In this document: piece by piece, positions 41,369-49,911 of the stretch
Numbering within the stretch: the stretch's first letter is position 1
How the letters are laid out: each line of letters starts with the position of its first letter
Source of the DNA: Nocardia sp. BMG51109
GTDB taxonomy: Bacteria; Actinomycetota; Actinomycetes; Mycobacteriales; Mycobacteriaceae
DNA length: 64,000 nucleotides
Assembly (NCBI RefSeq): GCF_000526215.1
Contig: NZ_JAFQ01000004.1
Location: forward strand, 2,294,001-2,358,000
Direction of reading: 5' to 3'
The notes under the pieces: generated by a model
The model's input: only the letters and a program-made list of their open reading frames with translations
Told to the model about the DNA's origin: nothing
Databases searched by the model: none
Made by a program: the position numbers and the translations under genes

Positions 41369-43402
41369 ATGGACGTCGCCGCGGCCACCGCACCGGACCA
41401 CCAGCCTGTCCGGCGGCGGGTCGCGGCCCGGCGGCCCGGGCGGCGCGTATCGCCGCTCGCGGCGGCGGTCGCTCTGATCCTGGCCCAACTGGGGATTCGG
41501 GCCTGGGTCTCCGGGAGCGGGTATTTCTATTGGGACGACCTCATCCTCATGGGACGCGCGGGGACGTATCCGCTGCTGTCGTCGGACCTGTTGCTGCACA
41601 ACCACGACGGGCACTTCATGCCGCTGGCCTTCGCGGTCGGGTGGGTCGTCACCAAGGCGGCGCCGCTGGTGTGGGCGGGGCCGGTGCTGTCGCTGCTGGT
41701 CTTGCAGCTCGCGGCGTCGGTGGCGGTATGGCGGATGCTGGTCGTGCTGGATTCGGCAGGGGGCGGGGCTGTTCCGGGCGATGCTGTTATAGGCGGTGCT
41801 CGGTCGGGCCGTATCGGTGCTCGGGTCCGGAACGCGGCGCGGACCACTCGCTGGGTAATCCTGCTGCCGCTGGTCTTCTATCTGTTCTGCCCGCTGACGC
41901 TGCCGTCGTTCGCCTGGTGGTCGGCCGCGCTCAATGCCTTGCCTCTGCAGGCCGCGCTCGCCTGGGTGATCGGCGATGCGGCCCTGCTGGTCCGCACCGG
42001 CCGGCGGCGATACGCGATATCCGGGACCGTGGTCTTCGCCGTGGGGCTGTTGTTCTTCGAGAAGTCCGTGGTGATTCCGTTCGTCGCGTTCGCCGTGGCG
42101 GCGCTCGTCGGCTACCTCGACGGACGGCCGGATGTCCTGCGCACGGTTGCCCGGCGGGGCGCCGCGCTGTGGGCCGGTTCGGTTGCGGTACTGGCATGCT
42201 GGGCGGCGGCGTACCTCTCGGTGCTCGACACGGCGGCCATCCACAGCGACCCCGGAAATCTGTGGAATCTGTTGCACAGCGCCACCTCCCTGGGCATCGT
42301 GCCGACGCTGCTGGGCGGTCCCTGGGCCTGGGCGCGCTGGCTGCCGTCCACCCCTTGGGCGGTGCCGCCGACCTGGACGGTGGTGATCGCCTGGATCGCG
42401 CTGGGAGCCCTCGTCGCGGTCTCGGTGCGGACCCGGGTCCGCACCGCGCCGGTGTGGATCCTGGTGGTGGCGTACGTAATCGGCGTCCAGGTGTCGATGG
42501 CCCTGCTGCGCGGCGGCCCGAACACCGCGGCCGAACTCATGCAGTCGCTGCGCTACCTCGCCGACGTCACGGTGGTCCTGGCCGCCGCGGGCGCCCTGCT
42601 GCTGAGAGCCCGGCGCCGTGGCGAGACCGCCGGTAATCGGCTGGGCCGGTGGGATTTCGGTAGTGCAGCACTACCTATCCCGCCCCGGCGTGTCCGGGTG
42701 GGGAGGCCGAGCGGTGGCGACAGTCGATCCGACGATCGTGGCGGTTACCGCGACGGGCACTCCCCGGCTCGCCGGGTGGCCGCTGTCGCGGCCGTGCTGT
42801 TCGTGGCGAGCAGCCTGTGGTCCACGACAACCTTCGTTCGCTCGTGGTCGCTCAGCCCGACCCGGACATATCTGACGAACCTCGAGCCCACCCTGGCCGC
42901 CGGCGGCGCCCCCCTCCTCGACCAAGAAGTCCCTTGGATGGTCCTGACCCCGCTGGCATACCCGCAGAATCTGAACAGCCGCGTCCTGTCCGCGGCCGCC
43001 CCGCACGCCTTCGCCGACTCCACCCCCGACCTGCGCATGATCACCGACACCGGCAAGGTCGTCCCTGCCCAGGTCTGGTGGAACCGAGGCATCCGCCCGG
43101 GCCCGGAACCCGGCTGCGGCTACCGCATAGACAGCCGCGCCCCGGTCGAACTCCCCCTCGACGGCCCCCTACTCGACAACGGCTGGACAGCCCAACTCAA
43201 CTATTTCGCCGACCACGACGGCCGCATAGTCGTCGGCCTCGAACACGGCCAACCCGTCTCCGTCCCGGTGCAGTCGGGCCTGCACACAGCATTCGTCCGC
43301 CTGGTAGGCAACGGCTCGACCCTCCGAATCACTTCCCGCACACCCGAACTAGGCATGTGCATCGGCGTCGGGCCGGTCGGAGTAGCCTCCTACGCCCGCT
43401 GA
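41369..43402 (+). CDS. Large polytopic membrane protein, GT-C-like, function unknown
   Basis: 677-residue protein. About ten hydrophobic helices occupy residues 30-420 and one more (VAAVAAVLFVASSLWSTTTF) precedes a C-terminal extracytoplasmic domain of ~185 residues. An early GSGYFYWDDLILMGRAG loop with adjacent Asp residues after TM1 resembles GT-C glycosyltransferase active sites, which is the basis of the label. Between 42.63 and 42.77 kb the sequence is hydrophilic and poorly constrained. The last ~500 bp are strikingly pyrimidine-rich on the coding strand with different codon choice (CTC, CTA, CAA), so the C-terminal domain may have a separate origin. GTG 41363 is an alternative start. 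Confidence 0.7.
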   Translation: MDVAAATAPDHQPVRRRVAARRPGRRVSPLAAAVALILAQLGIRAWVSGSGYFYWDDLILMGRAGTYPLLSSDLLLHNHDGHFMPLAFAVGWVVTKAAPLVWAGPVLSLLVLQLAASVAVWRMLVVLDSAGGGAVPGDAVIGGARSGRIGARVRNAARTTRWVILLPLVFYLFCPLTLPSFAWWSAALNALPLQAALAWVIGDAALLVRTGRRRYAISGTVVFAVGLLFFEKSVVIPFVAFAVAALVGYLDGRPDVLRTVARRGAALWAGSVAVLACWAAAYLSVLDTAAIHSDPGNLWNLLHSATSLGIVPTLLGGPWAWARWLPSTPWAVPPTWTVVIAWIALGALVAVSVRTRVRTAPVWILVVAYVIGVQVSMALLRGGPNTAAELMQSLRYLADVTVVLAAAGALLLRARRRGETAGNRLGRWDFGSAALPIPPRRVRVGRPSGGDSRSDDRGGYRDGHSPARRVAAVAAVLFVASSLWSTTTFVRSWSLSPTRTYLTNLEPTLAAGGAPLLDQEVPWMVLTPLAYPQNLNSRVLSAAAPHAFADSTPDLRMITDTGKVVPAQVWWNRGIRPGPEPGCGYRIDSRAPVELPLDGPLLDNGWTAQLNYFADHDGRIVVGLEHGQPVSVPVQSGLHTAFVRLVGNGSTLRITSRTPELGMCIGVGPVGVASYAR

Positions 43403-43421
43403 CTCGATCCGACGATCGAGT
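43402..43421 (+). terminator. Hairpin at the stop of the large membrane protein
   Basis: ACTCGAT-CCGACG-ATCGAGT, a 7-bp perfect stem beginning at the last base of the TGA stop. Confidence 0.45.
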
Positions 43422-44117
43422 GCGGCTCTCGGGCCAAAGGACCGCACCCCGGAGGAACTTGATGCCTGCACCGCGACATCGAGCAAGCAAGTGGCAACCT
43501 GGTGCCCGCCCGTTACAGAGGAAGGCCCCGGAGCGCATCGGCCCCGGGGCGTTCCCATGTAGTGTGCGGCAGCTGTCGACAGGAGGGAACTGGACGTATT
43601 TCTCGAGCGCGTGGGTCAGTTCCCAGTCGAGGCTCTGGGCTCGATCGCAGCGGACAACGTCATCGCTGCATAGTCGGCTGGGCCTGCCGAACGACGGAGC
43701 CGACCGCCGGTTCCCCCGAGGCGAGCGCTCTACCACTCGCGCGTAGCCGACGAGCGCGACTCCACCACCGATCAGGTCGAGGGCGTCACCGTCGAGCACG
43801 AGCATTGGTGGCGCGGCGGAGGTATGGGCGTGGCCGTACGAGAGGTCCGACCGGAGTTATTGGGCAACAGCACTTTTCGACACGCTTTCCGACAGTCGTC
43901 CGTCGGTGGCGACTGTGACTCGCGGCGATATGTGGCGGTGTTCTCGCATTGTCAGGTGGCGTCGATGGCGAGGTGTTGCGACAGGTCGAGGTGTGAGTGG
44001 TCGTAGAGCTATGGTGATGAGCCTGGGGGCGGTGTCGATATTCCGCAACCCGTCTGTGTCGACTTGCCGACAAACTTGGTGATGCGGTCCCCGCACAGAT
44101 CCTCAGCACGGCATAAG
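43403..44117. other. Gene-poor, possibly decayed 0.7-kb region
   Basis: No gene can be assigned. A plus-strand frame has GGAGGAA 4 nt before ATG 43462 but runs straight through a terminator-like hairpin. On the plus strand a peptide-like stretch ELDVFLERVGQFPVEALG ending at TAG 43671 continues in the same frame past the stop (VADERDSTTDQVEGVTVEHE), as in a gene broken by a stop. On the minus strand 43329-43805 is also open (MLVLDGDALDLIGGGVALVGY). The G+C content falls from about 43.85 kb onward. It probably contains remnants. Confidence 0.4.
43520..43555. terminator. Terminator-like hairpin in the gene-poor region
   Basis: A 12-bp stem GGAAGGCCCCGG / CCGGGGCGTTCC with one mismatch and a 12-nt loop. 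It is stronger than the hairpin at the stop of the membrane-protein gene and may be the real terminator of that unit. Confidence 0.55.
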
Positions 44118-44798
44118 TCACGAGTGGTAGAAGACCTTGTGCCAGGGACCTTCGAACGGCTCGTAAACCAAATGAGAAATCCCAGGAGGCTCAGAACCTC
44201 GTGAGGGAACACCATTCGGGAAGTAGGCGTACCCGACTTCGGCTCCGTCCGTGTAGTTATTTGTAGTGAACAGACAGCCCCTGTTCCGTTCCTCGACCGA
44301 GTGGACGAGATAGACCCCGTACAGCCCACGGTCGGCATCTGCACAGTTGGCCGCTGCACGCTCCATCGGTCCCTTGGAGACCCGCCAACCGGCCGTCTCG
44401 ACGAATCCCGACCCGACACCCGCGAGGAACCCGAGAACGAGGATGGGCGCGATCAGGCTGATCAGATACGTTCGGTAGCGGATGACTCCTATCGTCGTGA
44501 GCACCGGCCACATCACGCACAGTCCGAACAGAATCACGAAACCGAAGAGCGCGGTCATGAGCTCACCGGCCATGGCTGCCCAGCCGGCAGCTGCACACAG
44601 AAATAGCAATGCCGCACAACAAAGTCCGATGAGCAGTGCCGTGCTACCCGCCCAGTGCGTCCACCACGGAGGTGCAGGCTTGCGCGTACCGGTCTTTCTT
44701 CTTATGGTCACGTTCTCGCCCGTCACCCGCCCAACGTGTTCCAGGCGGCTTGGTGCGGTCTTATCGTTTCCTTTCACGTCCGCCGCCGCGCAGGTCAC
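44118..44798 (-). CDS. Membrane protein of unknown function
   Basis: Up to 226 residues. A basic N-terminus is followed by four hydrophobic segments (TALLIGLCCAALLFLCAAAGW, LMTALFGFVILFGLCVMW, a Val-rich stretch, and YLISLIAPILVLGFLAGVGSG) and an exported domain with four Cys/aromatic-rich blocks (NCADADRGLYGVYLVHSVEERNRG...CLFTTNNYTDGAEVGYAYFP). Codon use and G+C (~58%) are lower than in its neighbours, a sign of acquisition or of weak selection. The start is unsure: ATG 44798, or a GTG near 44726 just before VTGENVTIRRKTG. No homologue recognised. Confidence 0.6.
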   Translation of the reverse strand: MTCAAADVKGNDKTAPSRLEHVGRVTGENVTIRRKTGTRKPAPPWWTHWAGSTALLIGLCCAALLFLCAAAGWAAMAGELMTALFGFVILFGLCVMWPVLTTIGVIRYRTYLISLIAPILVLGFLAGVGSGFVETAGWRVSKGPMERAAANCADADRGLYGVYLVHSVEERNRGCLFTTNNYTDGAEVGYAYFPNGVPSRGSEPPGISHLVYEPFEGPWHKVFYHS

Positions 44799-45230
44799 AT
44801 CCAGAACCTGCCCTTACATGGACTCGGTGACCGGCTCGTCCACCTGGAACTCCCCGCGCCGCCCGCCGGCTGTTCACGGATGCCGAGACATTCCGAGTAC
44901 ACCGTCTCCGGCGATGCGGTAACCGATCTGCTACTCGTACACTCGGCCGGATGCTCCACTGGCCAGGCGCGGTATCTCGCCAACGAACGTCGATGAGACA
45001 CCCTGTGCCGCTGATCGTCTCCGCAGGCCGGTTCTGTAAAGGTTGCCGTGTACGCGGCAATGTCAACCTGTCGGAGGTTGCCGATCGCTTCCGGCTGATG
45101 CGAATCGGCTACGGGCGCGTCTAGACGCGCGGTCGGCAATCGATATCGGAACCGGCCGCGCATATGCGCCGACCGGTCGCCGGGGCGATGGTGATGTTGA
45201 TCGGTGGCGGGCGCACCTATGCTCGGAAGC
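44799..45230. other. 432-bp stretch without an assured gene
   Basis: A plus-strand frame (44655-44996) ends with a plausible peptide (YTVSGDAVTDLLLVHSAGC) but overlaps the opposite membrane-protein gene and has no good start. The rest is upstream region of the reductase at 45231, including a 16-bp palindrome at 45115-45130. Confidence 0.4.
45115..45130. promoter_or_regulatory. Perfect 16-bp palindrome upstream of the reductase
   Basis: GCGCGTCTAGACGCGC is a complete inverted repeat 100 bp upstream of the ATG at 45231. It could be an operator; the core CTAG is rare in this GC-rich sequence. Confidence 0.4.
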
Positions 45231-46226
45231 ATGCAGTTTTGGGCGATGGTGGCGCACGAGACGGACAGTGGTGTGGTGTTGGCTCGGGAGGAGGTGGGGG
45301 ACGACTTTCTCGGGGCGGGCACCGTGACGATCAAGGTGCACTTCTCCGGTGCCAACTTCAAGGATGGGCTGGCTGTCACGCCCCGGGGTGGGGTGGTCCG
45401 CGAGTATCCGATCATTCCGGGCATCGATCTGGCCGGGGAGGTGGTCTCCTCCGAGGATCCGGCGTTCTCGCCCGGGGATCGGGTGATCGCGCACGGCTAC
45501 GAGCTCGGGACGTCGCACAACGGCGGGTTCGCCGAATATGCGCGCGTGTCGGCCGAGTGGGTGGTGCCGCTGGACGGCCTGAGCACCCGGGAGGCCGCGG
45601 CGATCGGCACCGCGGGCTTCACCGCGGCGATGAGCGTGCAGGCCCTGCTGGAGCGCGGCCTGACGCCCGACTCCGGCCCGGTGCTGGTCACCGGCGCGAC
45701 CGGGGGTGTCGGCACGGTCGCCGTCGACATCCTGGGCGGGCTCGGGTTCGAGGTCGTCGCCTCGACCGGTAAGACCGATGCGGGCGAGCGGCTGGCCGCG
45801 CTCGGTGCGAAGTCGGTGATCGGGCGGCTGCCGGAGGATCCGGAGGCCAAGCCGCGGCCGCTCGCCAAGGCGCAGTGGGCGGGCGCGGTGGACAGCGTCG
45901 GCGGCAAATCCCTTGCGCACGTGCTGAGTACGATCCGGTACGGCGGCGCGGCGGCCGTGAGCGGCCTGACCGGCGGCAACGAACTGCCCACCACCGTCAT
46001 GCCTTTCATCCTGCGCGGGGTCTCGTTGCTGGGCATCGATTCGGCGCACTTCCCGATCGAGCAGCGCCGGGAACTGTGGGCCCGGCTGGGCAAAGACCTG
46101 AAGCCGCAGCACCTTTCGGACTACGAGAACTACGCACCCGTCACCCGGGTGGCCGAGGTCCTGGAGTCGATCCGGTCCGGGGGACACTCCGGGCGCACCG
46201 TGCTGGGCGTCGCCGGAGAGTTCTGA
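45231..46226 (+). CDS. YhdH/AcuI-type MDR oxidoreductase (acrylyl-CoA reductase-like)
   Basis: 331-residue NADPH-dependent zinc-free MDR enzyme. Diagnostic blocks are SGANFKDGLAVTPRGGVVREYPIIPGIDLAG, the coenzyme motif VTGATGGVGTVAVDIL, and HGYELGTSHNGGFAEYARV. AcuI/YhdH enzymes reduce acryloyl-CoA and protect against acrylate toxicity. ATG 45231 (MQFWAMVAHE) is chosen because it gives the normal N-terminus; ATG codons at 45204 and 45219 are alternatives. A hairpin terminator follows, so it is probably monocistronic. Confidence 0.9.
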   Translation: MQFWAMVAHETDSGVVLAREEVGDDFLGAGTVTIKVHFSGANFKDGLAVTPRGGVVREYPIIPGIDLAGEVVSSEDPAFSPGDRVIAHGYELGTSHNGGFAEYARVSAEWVVPLDGLSTREAAAIGTAGFTAAMSVQALLERGLTPDSGPVLVTGATGGVGTVAVDILGGLGFEVVASTGKTDAGERLAALGAKSVIGRLPEDPEAKPRPLAKAQWAGAVDSVGGKSLAHVLSTIRYGGAAAVSGLTGGNELPTTVMPFILRGVSLLGIDSAHFPIEQRRELWARLGKDLKPQHLSDYENYAPVTRVAEVLESIRSGGHSGRTVLGVAGEF

Positions 46227-46249
46227 CCAACCACAGGATCCCTTGGTGA

Positions 46250-46266
46250 GACCGCTCGCAGCGGTC
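46250..46266 (+). terminator. Small hairpin after the reductase
   Basis: GACCGCT-CGC-AGCGGTC, a 7-bp perfect stem 24 nt past the stop codon. Confidence 0.55.
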
Positions 46267-46323
46267 CCTGGCCGGTTCATGCCGTGACTCGTCCGGGACA
46301 GGTGTGCGAGCGCCCTCGGTTCA

Positions 46324-46351
46324 GTTTTGTACTGATCTATCTAAAACTGAT
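46324..46351. promoter_or_regulatory. TetR operator, copy 1
   Basis: 28-bp element starting GTTTTGTACTGA and ending AAAACTGAT. It contains the inverted pair CAGTTTT...AAAACTG and ends 11 bp before the TetR start. Copy 2 lies upstream of the MFS gene and matches at about 22 of 28 positions. Confidence 0.75.
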
Positions 46352-46362
46352 ACGGTGGCTAC

Positions 46363-46935
46363 ATGGCACGACCCAGGCAATTCGACGAGGACCGGGCGGT
46401 GGATGCCGCGATGCGGGCGTTCTGGGATTCCGGGTACGACGGGACGTCGACGCAGGACCTTTGTACCGCAACGGGTTTGGGTCGCAGCAGCATCTACAAC
46501 ACGTTCGCCGGCAAGCACGACCTGTTCGAGCGGGCGCTGCGCCGGTATATGGCCGATAAGAACGCCGGCACCTTCGAGCTGCTGGACGGTCCCGGATCGG
46601 CGAAGGACAAGGTGCGGGCGCTGCTGTGGGTGGTCATCGACGCGCCGCAGGACGATCCGCTGGGTTGTCTGGTGGTGAACGCGACGGTCGAGCTGGGGCA
46701 GCGCGATCCGGAGGTGGCGCGCCTGTTGCGGGTCGACCGGGATCGGCGGCTGGAGGCGCTCACCGCAACCATCGAGGCCGGTCAGCGGGCGGGCGAGATC
46801 GATAGGTCCAGGGCGGCGGGCGATCTCGCGAATTTCGTGGTGGCCGCGATCAGCGGCATGCGGGTGGCGGCCCGTGGCGGGGCCGATCGAGAGACCCTGA
46901 CGGCGATCGCGAATGTCGCGCTGAGCTGTCTGTGA
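46363..46935 (+). CDS. TetR-family regulator of the adjacent efflux gene
   Basis: 190-residue repressor. The N-terminal HTH is typical: FDEDRAVDAAMRAFWDSGYDGTSTQDLCTATGLGRSSIYNTFAGKHDLFERAL. The ligand-binding domain contains GCLVVNATVELGQRDPEV, a TetR_C block of the AcrR/YcdC-like group. The same 28-bp motif lies before this gene and before the MFS gene, so autorepression and control of efflux are both predicted. The MFS gene starts 101 nt downstream on the same strand. Confidence 0.93.
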   Translation: MARPRQFDEDRAVDAAMRAFWDSGYDGTSTQDLCTATGLGRSSIYNTFAGKHDLFERALRRYMADKNAGTFELLDGPGSAKDKVRALLWVVIDAPQDDPLGCLVVNATVELGQRDPEVARLLRVDRDRRLEALTATIEAGQRAGEIDRSRAAGDLANFVVAAISGMRVAARGGADRETLTAIANVALSCL

Positions 46936-46982
46936 TCCCGCGGGCGTAGTCCCTTCGAGGGGCCGGGTCCTGTGCTGCCCGT

Positions 46983-47010
46983 GTTTTGAACTGAAATGTC
47001 CAAAACTGAA
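46983..47010. promoter_or_regulatory. TetR operator, copy 2
   Basis: GTTTTGAACTGA...CAAAACTGAA in the 101-bp gap between the TetR and MFS genes, 26 bp before the MFS ATG. It is the second copy of the element at 46324-46351. Confidence 0.75.
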
Positions 47011-47036
47011 GTATCCCGAACTGGAAGGAAGTCCCG

Positions 47037-48242
47037 ATGCCGTCGGCCGTCTACATCCTGGGCCTGTCGATCTTCGCCCAGGGCACCTCGGAGCTGATGC
47101 TCGCGGGTTTGCTCACCGAAATGGCAAGCGACCTCGGCGTTTCGGTGCCGCAGGCCGGACTGCTCATCTCGGCGTTCGCGATGGGAATGCTGGTGGGAGC
47201 GCCGGTCCTCGCGGTCGCGACGCTGCGATGGTCGCGCCGCAACGCCCTCCTCGCCTTCCTCGCGGTCTTCGCCGTCGCGCACGTGGTCGGCGCGCTGACC
47301 TCCGACTACCGGATACTCTTCGCGACCCGCGCGGTGGCGGCGTTCGTGTACGCCGGATTCTGGTCGGTGGCCGCCGCGACCGCCGTCGGCCTGGTTCCCG
47401 GCAATGCCCGCGGCAAGGCGATGAGCGTGGTCGCGGGCGGGCTCACCGTGGCCACCATCGTCGGCCTGCCGGCGGGGACGTTCCTCGGGCAGCATCTGGG
47501 CTGGCGCGCCGCGTTCTGGGCGGTCGCGGTGCTGGCGGTGCTGGCCATGGTGGGCGTGTTCGCCAAGATCCCGGACGCCCGTCACACGGAACCACCGCAG
47601 GTGCGAAACGAGCTGCGCGCCTTGGCGTCCGGCCGGGTCTGGCTGCTGTACGCAACCACCGCGCTGGCCACGGCCGCCCTGCTCGTCACGTTCGGCTACC
47701 TCGGTGCGTTGCTGACCGAGACGACCCGACTGGCCGAGGGCTGGGTTCCGGTGGTGCTGGCGATCTACGGCCTCGGCGGGGTGATCGGCATCGTGGTCGG
47801 TGGCCGCACCGCCGACGCGCATCCGATGCGCACGCTCGGCGTCGGCATCGGCGGGCTCATCCTCAGCTCCGCCCTGCTGGCCCTCGCCGCGCAGCACATC
47901 CTCCCGGTGGCCGTGCTGGTATTCCTGGTGGGCGCCTTCGGTTTCGGCATCAATCCGGTGTTGAACAGCCGGGTGTTCACCCTGGCGCCCGCGGCCTCCA
48001 CCCTGGGTGCGGCGGGCAATGTCTCGTCGTTCAACCTCGGTATCACGGCCGGTCCGTGGCTCGGCGGCCTGGCCATCGGCGCGGGTGCGGGCTACCCGGC
48101 GGTGGCGTGGATCGGGGCGATTCTCGGTGTGGCCGCACTGGGCGTGGTGGGCTGGTCGAACATCGTGGCGCACAAGGACGCAGCCGAGAGCACGCATGGT
48201 AGTTCGACCGCGCAGGACCGCGTGGCCTCGCCCACATTCTGA
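47037..48242 (+). CDS. MFS exporter, Cmx/CmrA chloramphenicol-efflux type
   Basis: 401-residue 12-TM DHA1 exporter. The opening VYILGLSIFAQGTSELMLAGLL matches the Cmx/CmlR signature, and the glycine-rich motif C (GGLTVATIVGLPAGTFLGQHLGWRAAFWAV) is diagnostic of drug:H+ antiport. GGAAGGAA precedes ATG 47037 by 6-7 nt. Chloramphenicol as substrate is an inference from family resemblance. Control by the adjacent TetR is supported by the duplicated operator. Confidence 0.92.
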   Translation: MPSAVYILGLSIFAQGTSELMLAGLLTEMASDLGVSVPQAGLLISAFAMGMLVGAPVLAVATLRWSRRNALLAFLAVFAVAHVVGALTSDYRILFATRAVAAFVYAGFWSVAAATAVGLVPGNARGKAMSVVAGGLTVATIVGLPAGTFLGQHLGWRAAFWAVAVLAVLAMVGVFAKIPDARHTEPPQVRNELRALASGRVWLLYATTALATAALLVTFGYLGALLTETTRLAEGWVPVVLAIYGLGGVIGIVVGGRTADAHPMRTLGVGIGGLILSSALLALAAQHILPVAVLVFLVGAFGFGINPVLNSRVFTLAPAASTLGAAGNVSSFNLGITAGPWLGGLAIGAGAGYPAVAWIGAILGVAALGVVGWSNIVAHKDAAESTHGSSTAQDRVASPTF

Positions 48243-48623
48243 ACGACCGGTCGGCTCGGAATTCACCCGGAACCCGAACGTGTGATCGAGTGTCACGGCG
48301 GGTCCGGGTCCGTTCCGGGGAGATGGCGAATGCGGCGCGGAGCGTTGGCCAGCGGTTCGTCGGGCAGCCCCACCGAATGCGGCGGGTCGGCCTGCACGAC
48401 TCGGCGGCGATCTGTACCATCTGAAAACGCTTGAAACATGCTCTAGGGCAATCACTTTGACCCCGGAGGGAGCGGGATGAGCCGACGAGTGTACACGGAT
48501 GCCCAGGGCTCGGTGGTGTCCTGACCTGTCCGGGGGTCGGCTGTGGCTCACAGTAGTTTGTGCGGAATGCGTTGCCGCTGAGCATGACTCGTCAACATTC
48601 TCATCTACCGTTGGAGTTGGAGA
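48243..48623. other. 381-bp upstream region of the P450 cluster
   Basis: No full gene. It contains a 15-residue frame with a strong ribosome-binding site (48477-48524) and an AT-richer patch at 48420-48460 (GAAAACGCTTGAAACATG) that is the best place for a promoter, although no clean -35/-10 pair was found. Confidence 0.5.
48477..48524 (+). CDS. Possible leader peptide (15 aa) before the P450 cluster
   Basis: MSRRVYTDAQGSVVS, with GGAGGGAGCGGG directly before the ATG. It ends 99 nt before the first P450. It may be a translated leader that affects expression of the cluster. It lacks the aromatic/His core seen in P450-modified RiPP precursors. Confidence 0.3.
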   Translation: MSRRVYTDAQGSVVS

Positions 48624-49901
48624 TTGACCACGCCGCAGCTGCCCGGAACGTCGCCGGAGCGGCGTCGTACCGTAGTGCACGGCTCACCCGTCGACACCGA
48701 ACCCGAGTTCGCGCTGTACACACCCGAGTTCGCGGCCGATCCGCATCGCGTCTACGAGCAGATGCGGCGGCGTTTTCGGTCGCTGGTACCGGTCTGGCTG
48801 GACAGGGATGTGCCCGCGACCTTGGTGATCTCGCACCGGACCGCGGTGCGGATTCTGCATGACCCCGACCATTTTCCCTCCGATCCGCGGGTGTGGGAGA
48901 AGACCCTGCCCGCCGATCACCCGCTGCGGCCGATGCTGGAGTGGCGGCCCAACGCCCTGCGCAACTCCGGCAACGACCATGTGCGGTACGGCGATGCGAA
49001 TCGCGATTCGATCGCCGGGGTCGACCTGCACGCCATGCACGGCGTGGTCGAGCGGTTCGCTATCGACCTGATCAACAACTTCTGCGGCGGCGACGGTACC
49101 GAGCCCTGGGGGCGAGCCGATCTGCTCGGCCAGTACATCTACCCCCTCGTCTACAAATCCCTGGGGTACATGCTCGGCTTCGACGACGACACCCTCGACA
49201 AGGTCGGACGGGGCATGGCGGCCATCTTCGACGCCTCCGGCGACGCCGAGGCCGGAAACGACCTGCTGATGGGCACCCTCTACCAGCACGTCCGGCGCAA
49301 GCAGGCCAGTACCGACGACGACATCACCACCCGCCAGATCAGGCATCCCAGCAACCTCAGCGAAGAGGAAGTCGTCCACCAGCTCGTCACCCTGCACGGC
49401 GGCGGTTCGGAGCCCGAGGTGCATCTGATCAGCAACACGCTGTTGCTGATGCTGACCGACGACCGGTTCGCCGGCAACCTGCTGGACGGCAGCCTCTCGA
49501 CGCGCGATGCGCTGGAAGAGGTCTCGTTCACCAATCCGCCGCTGGCGAACTACTGCGCCACCTATCCGCGCCAGCCGGTCTTCATCGACGACACCTGGCT
49601 ACCCGCTCATCAGCCCGTCCTGATCAGCATGGCGGCCTGCAACGCCGACCCCGCGGTGCGGGCGCCGGATCTCCGGGGCAACCGCTCACATCTCGCCTTC
49701 TCCGCGGGCGAACATCAGTGCCCGGCCCGGATACCCGGCCTGCAGATCGCCGAGGACGCCGTCGACCAGCTGCTCGACGCGCTCCCGGACATGAGGTTGG
49801 CCGTGCATCCCAGCGAACTGGTGTGGCGGCCCGGCCCACTTCACCGTGCCCTCACGGAACTGCCGGTCGTCTTCCCCACCTCTCCACCGTTGCATGTCTA
49901 G
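48624..49901 (+). CDS. CYP157-like cytochrome P450 lacking ExxR
   Basis: 425-residue P450-fold protein. The heme loop is kept ([16 protein letters not shown]-x-x-G-x-x-x-C), but the I-helix AGxxT is replaced by [13 protein letters not shown], and the K-helix reads [23 protein letters not shown] with no Arg at the ExxR position. CYP157 of Streptomyces likewise lacks ExxR (EQSLW in CYP157C1), so assignment to that type is likely. The start is TTG 48624, with GGAG 7 nt upstream; GTG 48675 is an alternative. It is 10 nt from the next P450 and therefore cotranscribed. Catalytic competence is doubtful: no acid/alcohol pair for O2 activation is evident. Confidence 0.88.
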   Translation: MTTPQLPGTSPERRRTVVHGSPVDTEPEFALYTPEFAADPHRVYEQMRRRFRSLVPVWLDRDVPATLVISHRTAVRILHDPDHFPSDPRVWEKTLPADHPLRPMLEWRPNALRNSGNDHVRYGDANRDSIAGVDLHAMHGVVERFAIDLINNFCGGDGTEPWGRADLLGQYIYPLVYKSLGYMLGFDDDTLDKVGRGMAAIFDASGDAEAGNDLLMGTLYQHVRRKQASTDDDITTRQIRHPSNLSEEEVVHQLVTLHGGGSEPEVHLISNTLLLMLTDDRFAGNLLDGSLSTRDALEEVSFTNPPLANYCATYPRQPVFIDDTWLPAHQPVLISMAACNADPAVRAPDLRGNRSHLAFSAGEHQCPARIPGLQIAEDAVDQLLDALPDMRLAVHPSELVWRPGPLHRALTELPVVFPTSPPLHV

Positions 49902-49911
49902 TGAGGAGATC

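Noticed and set aside
43690..43750. tRNA-like minus-strand sequence containing GAGTGGTAGAGCGC
   Set aside because: It has a D-arm-like part, but no matching acceptor stem, anticodon stem or GTTCGANTC T-arm could be folded.
48477..48524. RiPP precursor for the P450s (biarylitide/cittilin type)
   Set aside because: The peptide lacks the Tyr/Trp/His core pattern cross-linked by such P450s and ends in plain GSVVS.
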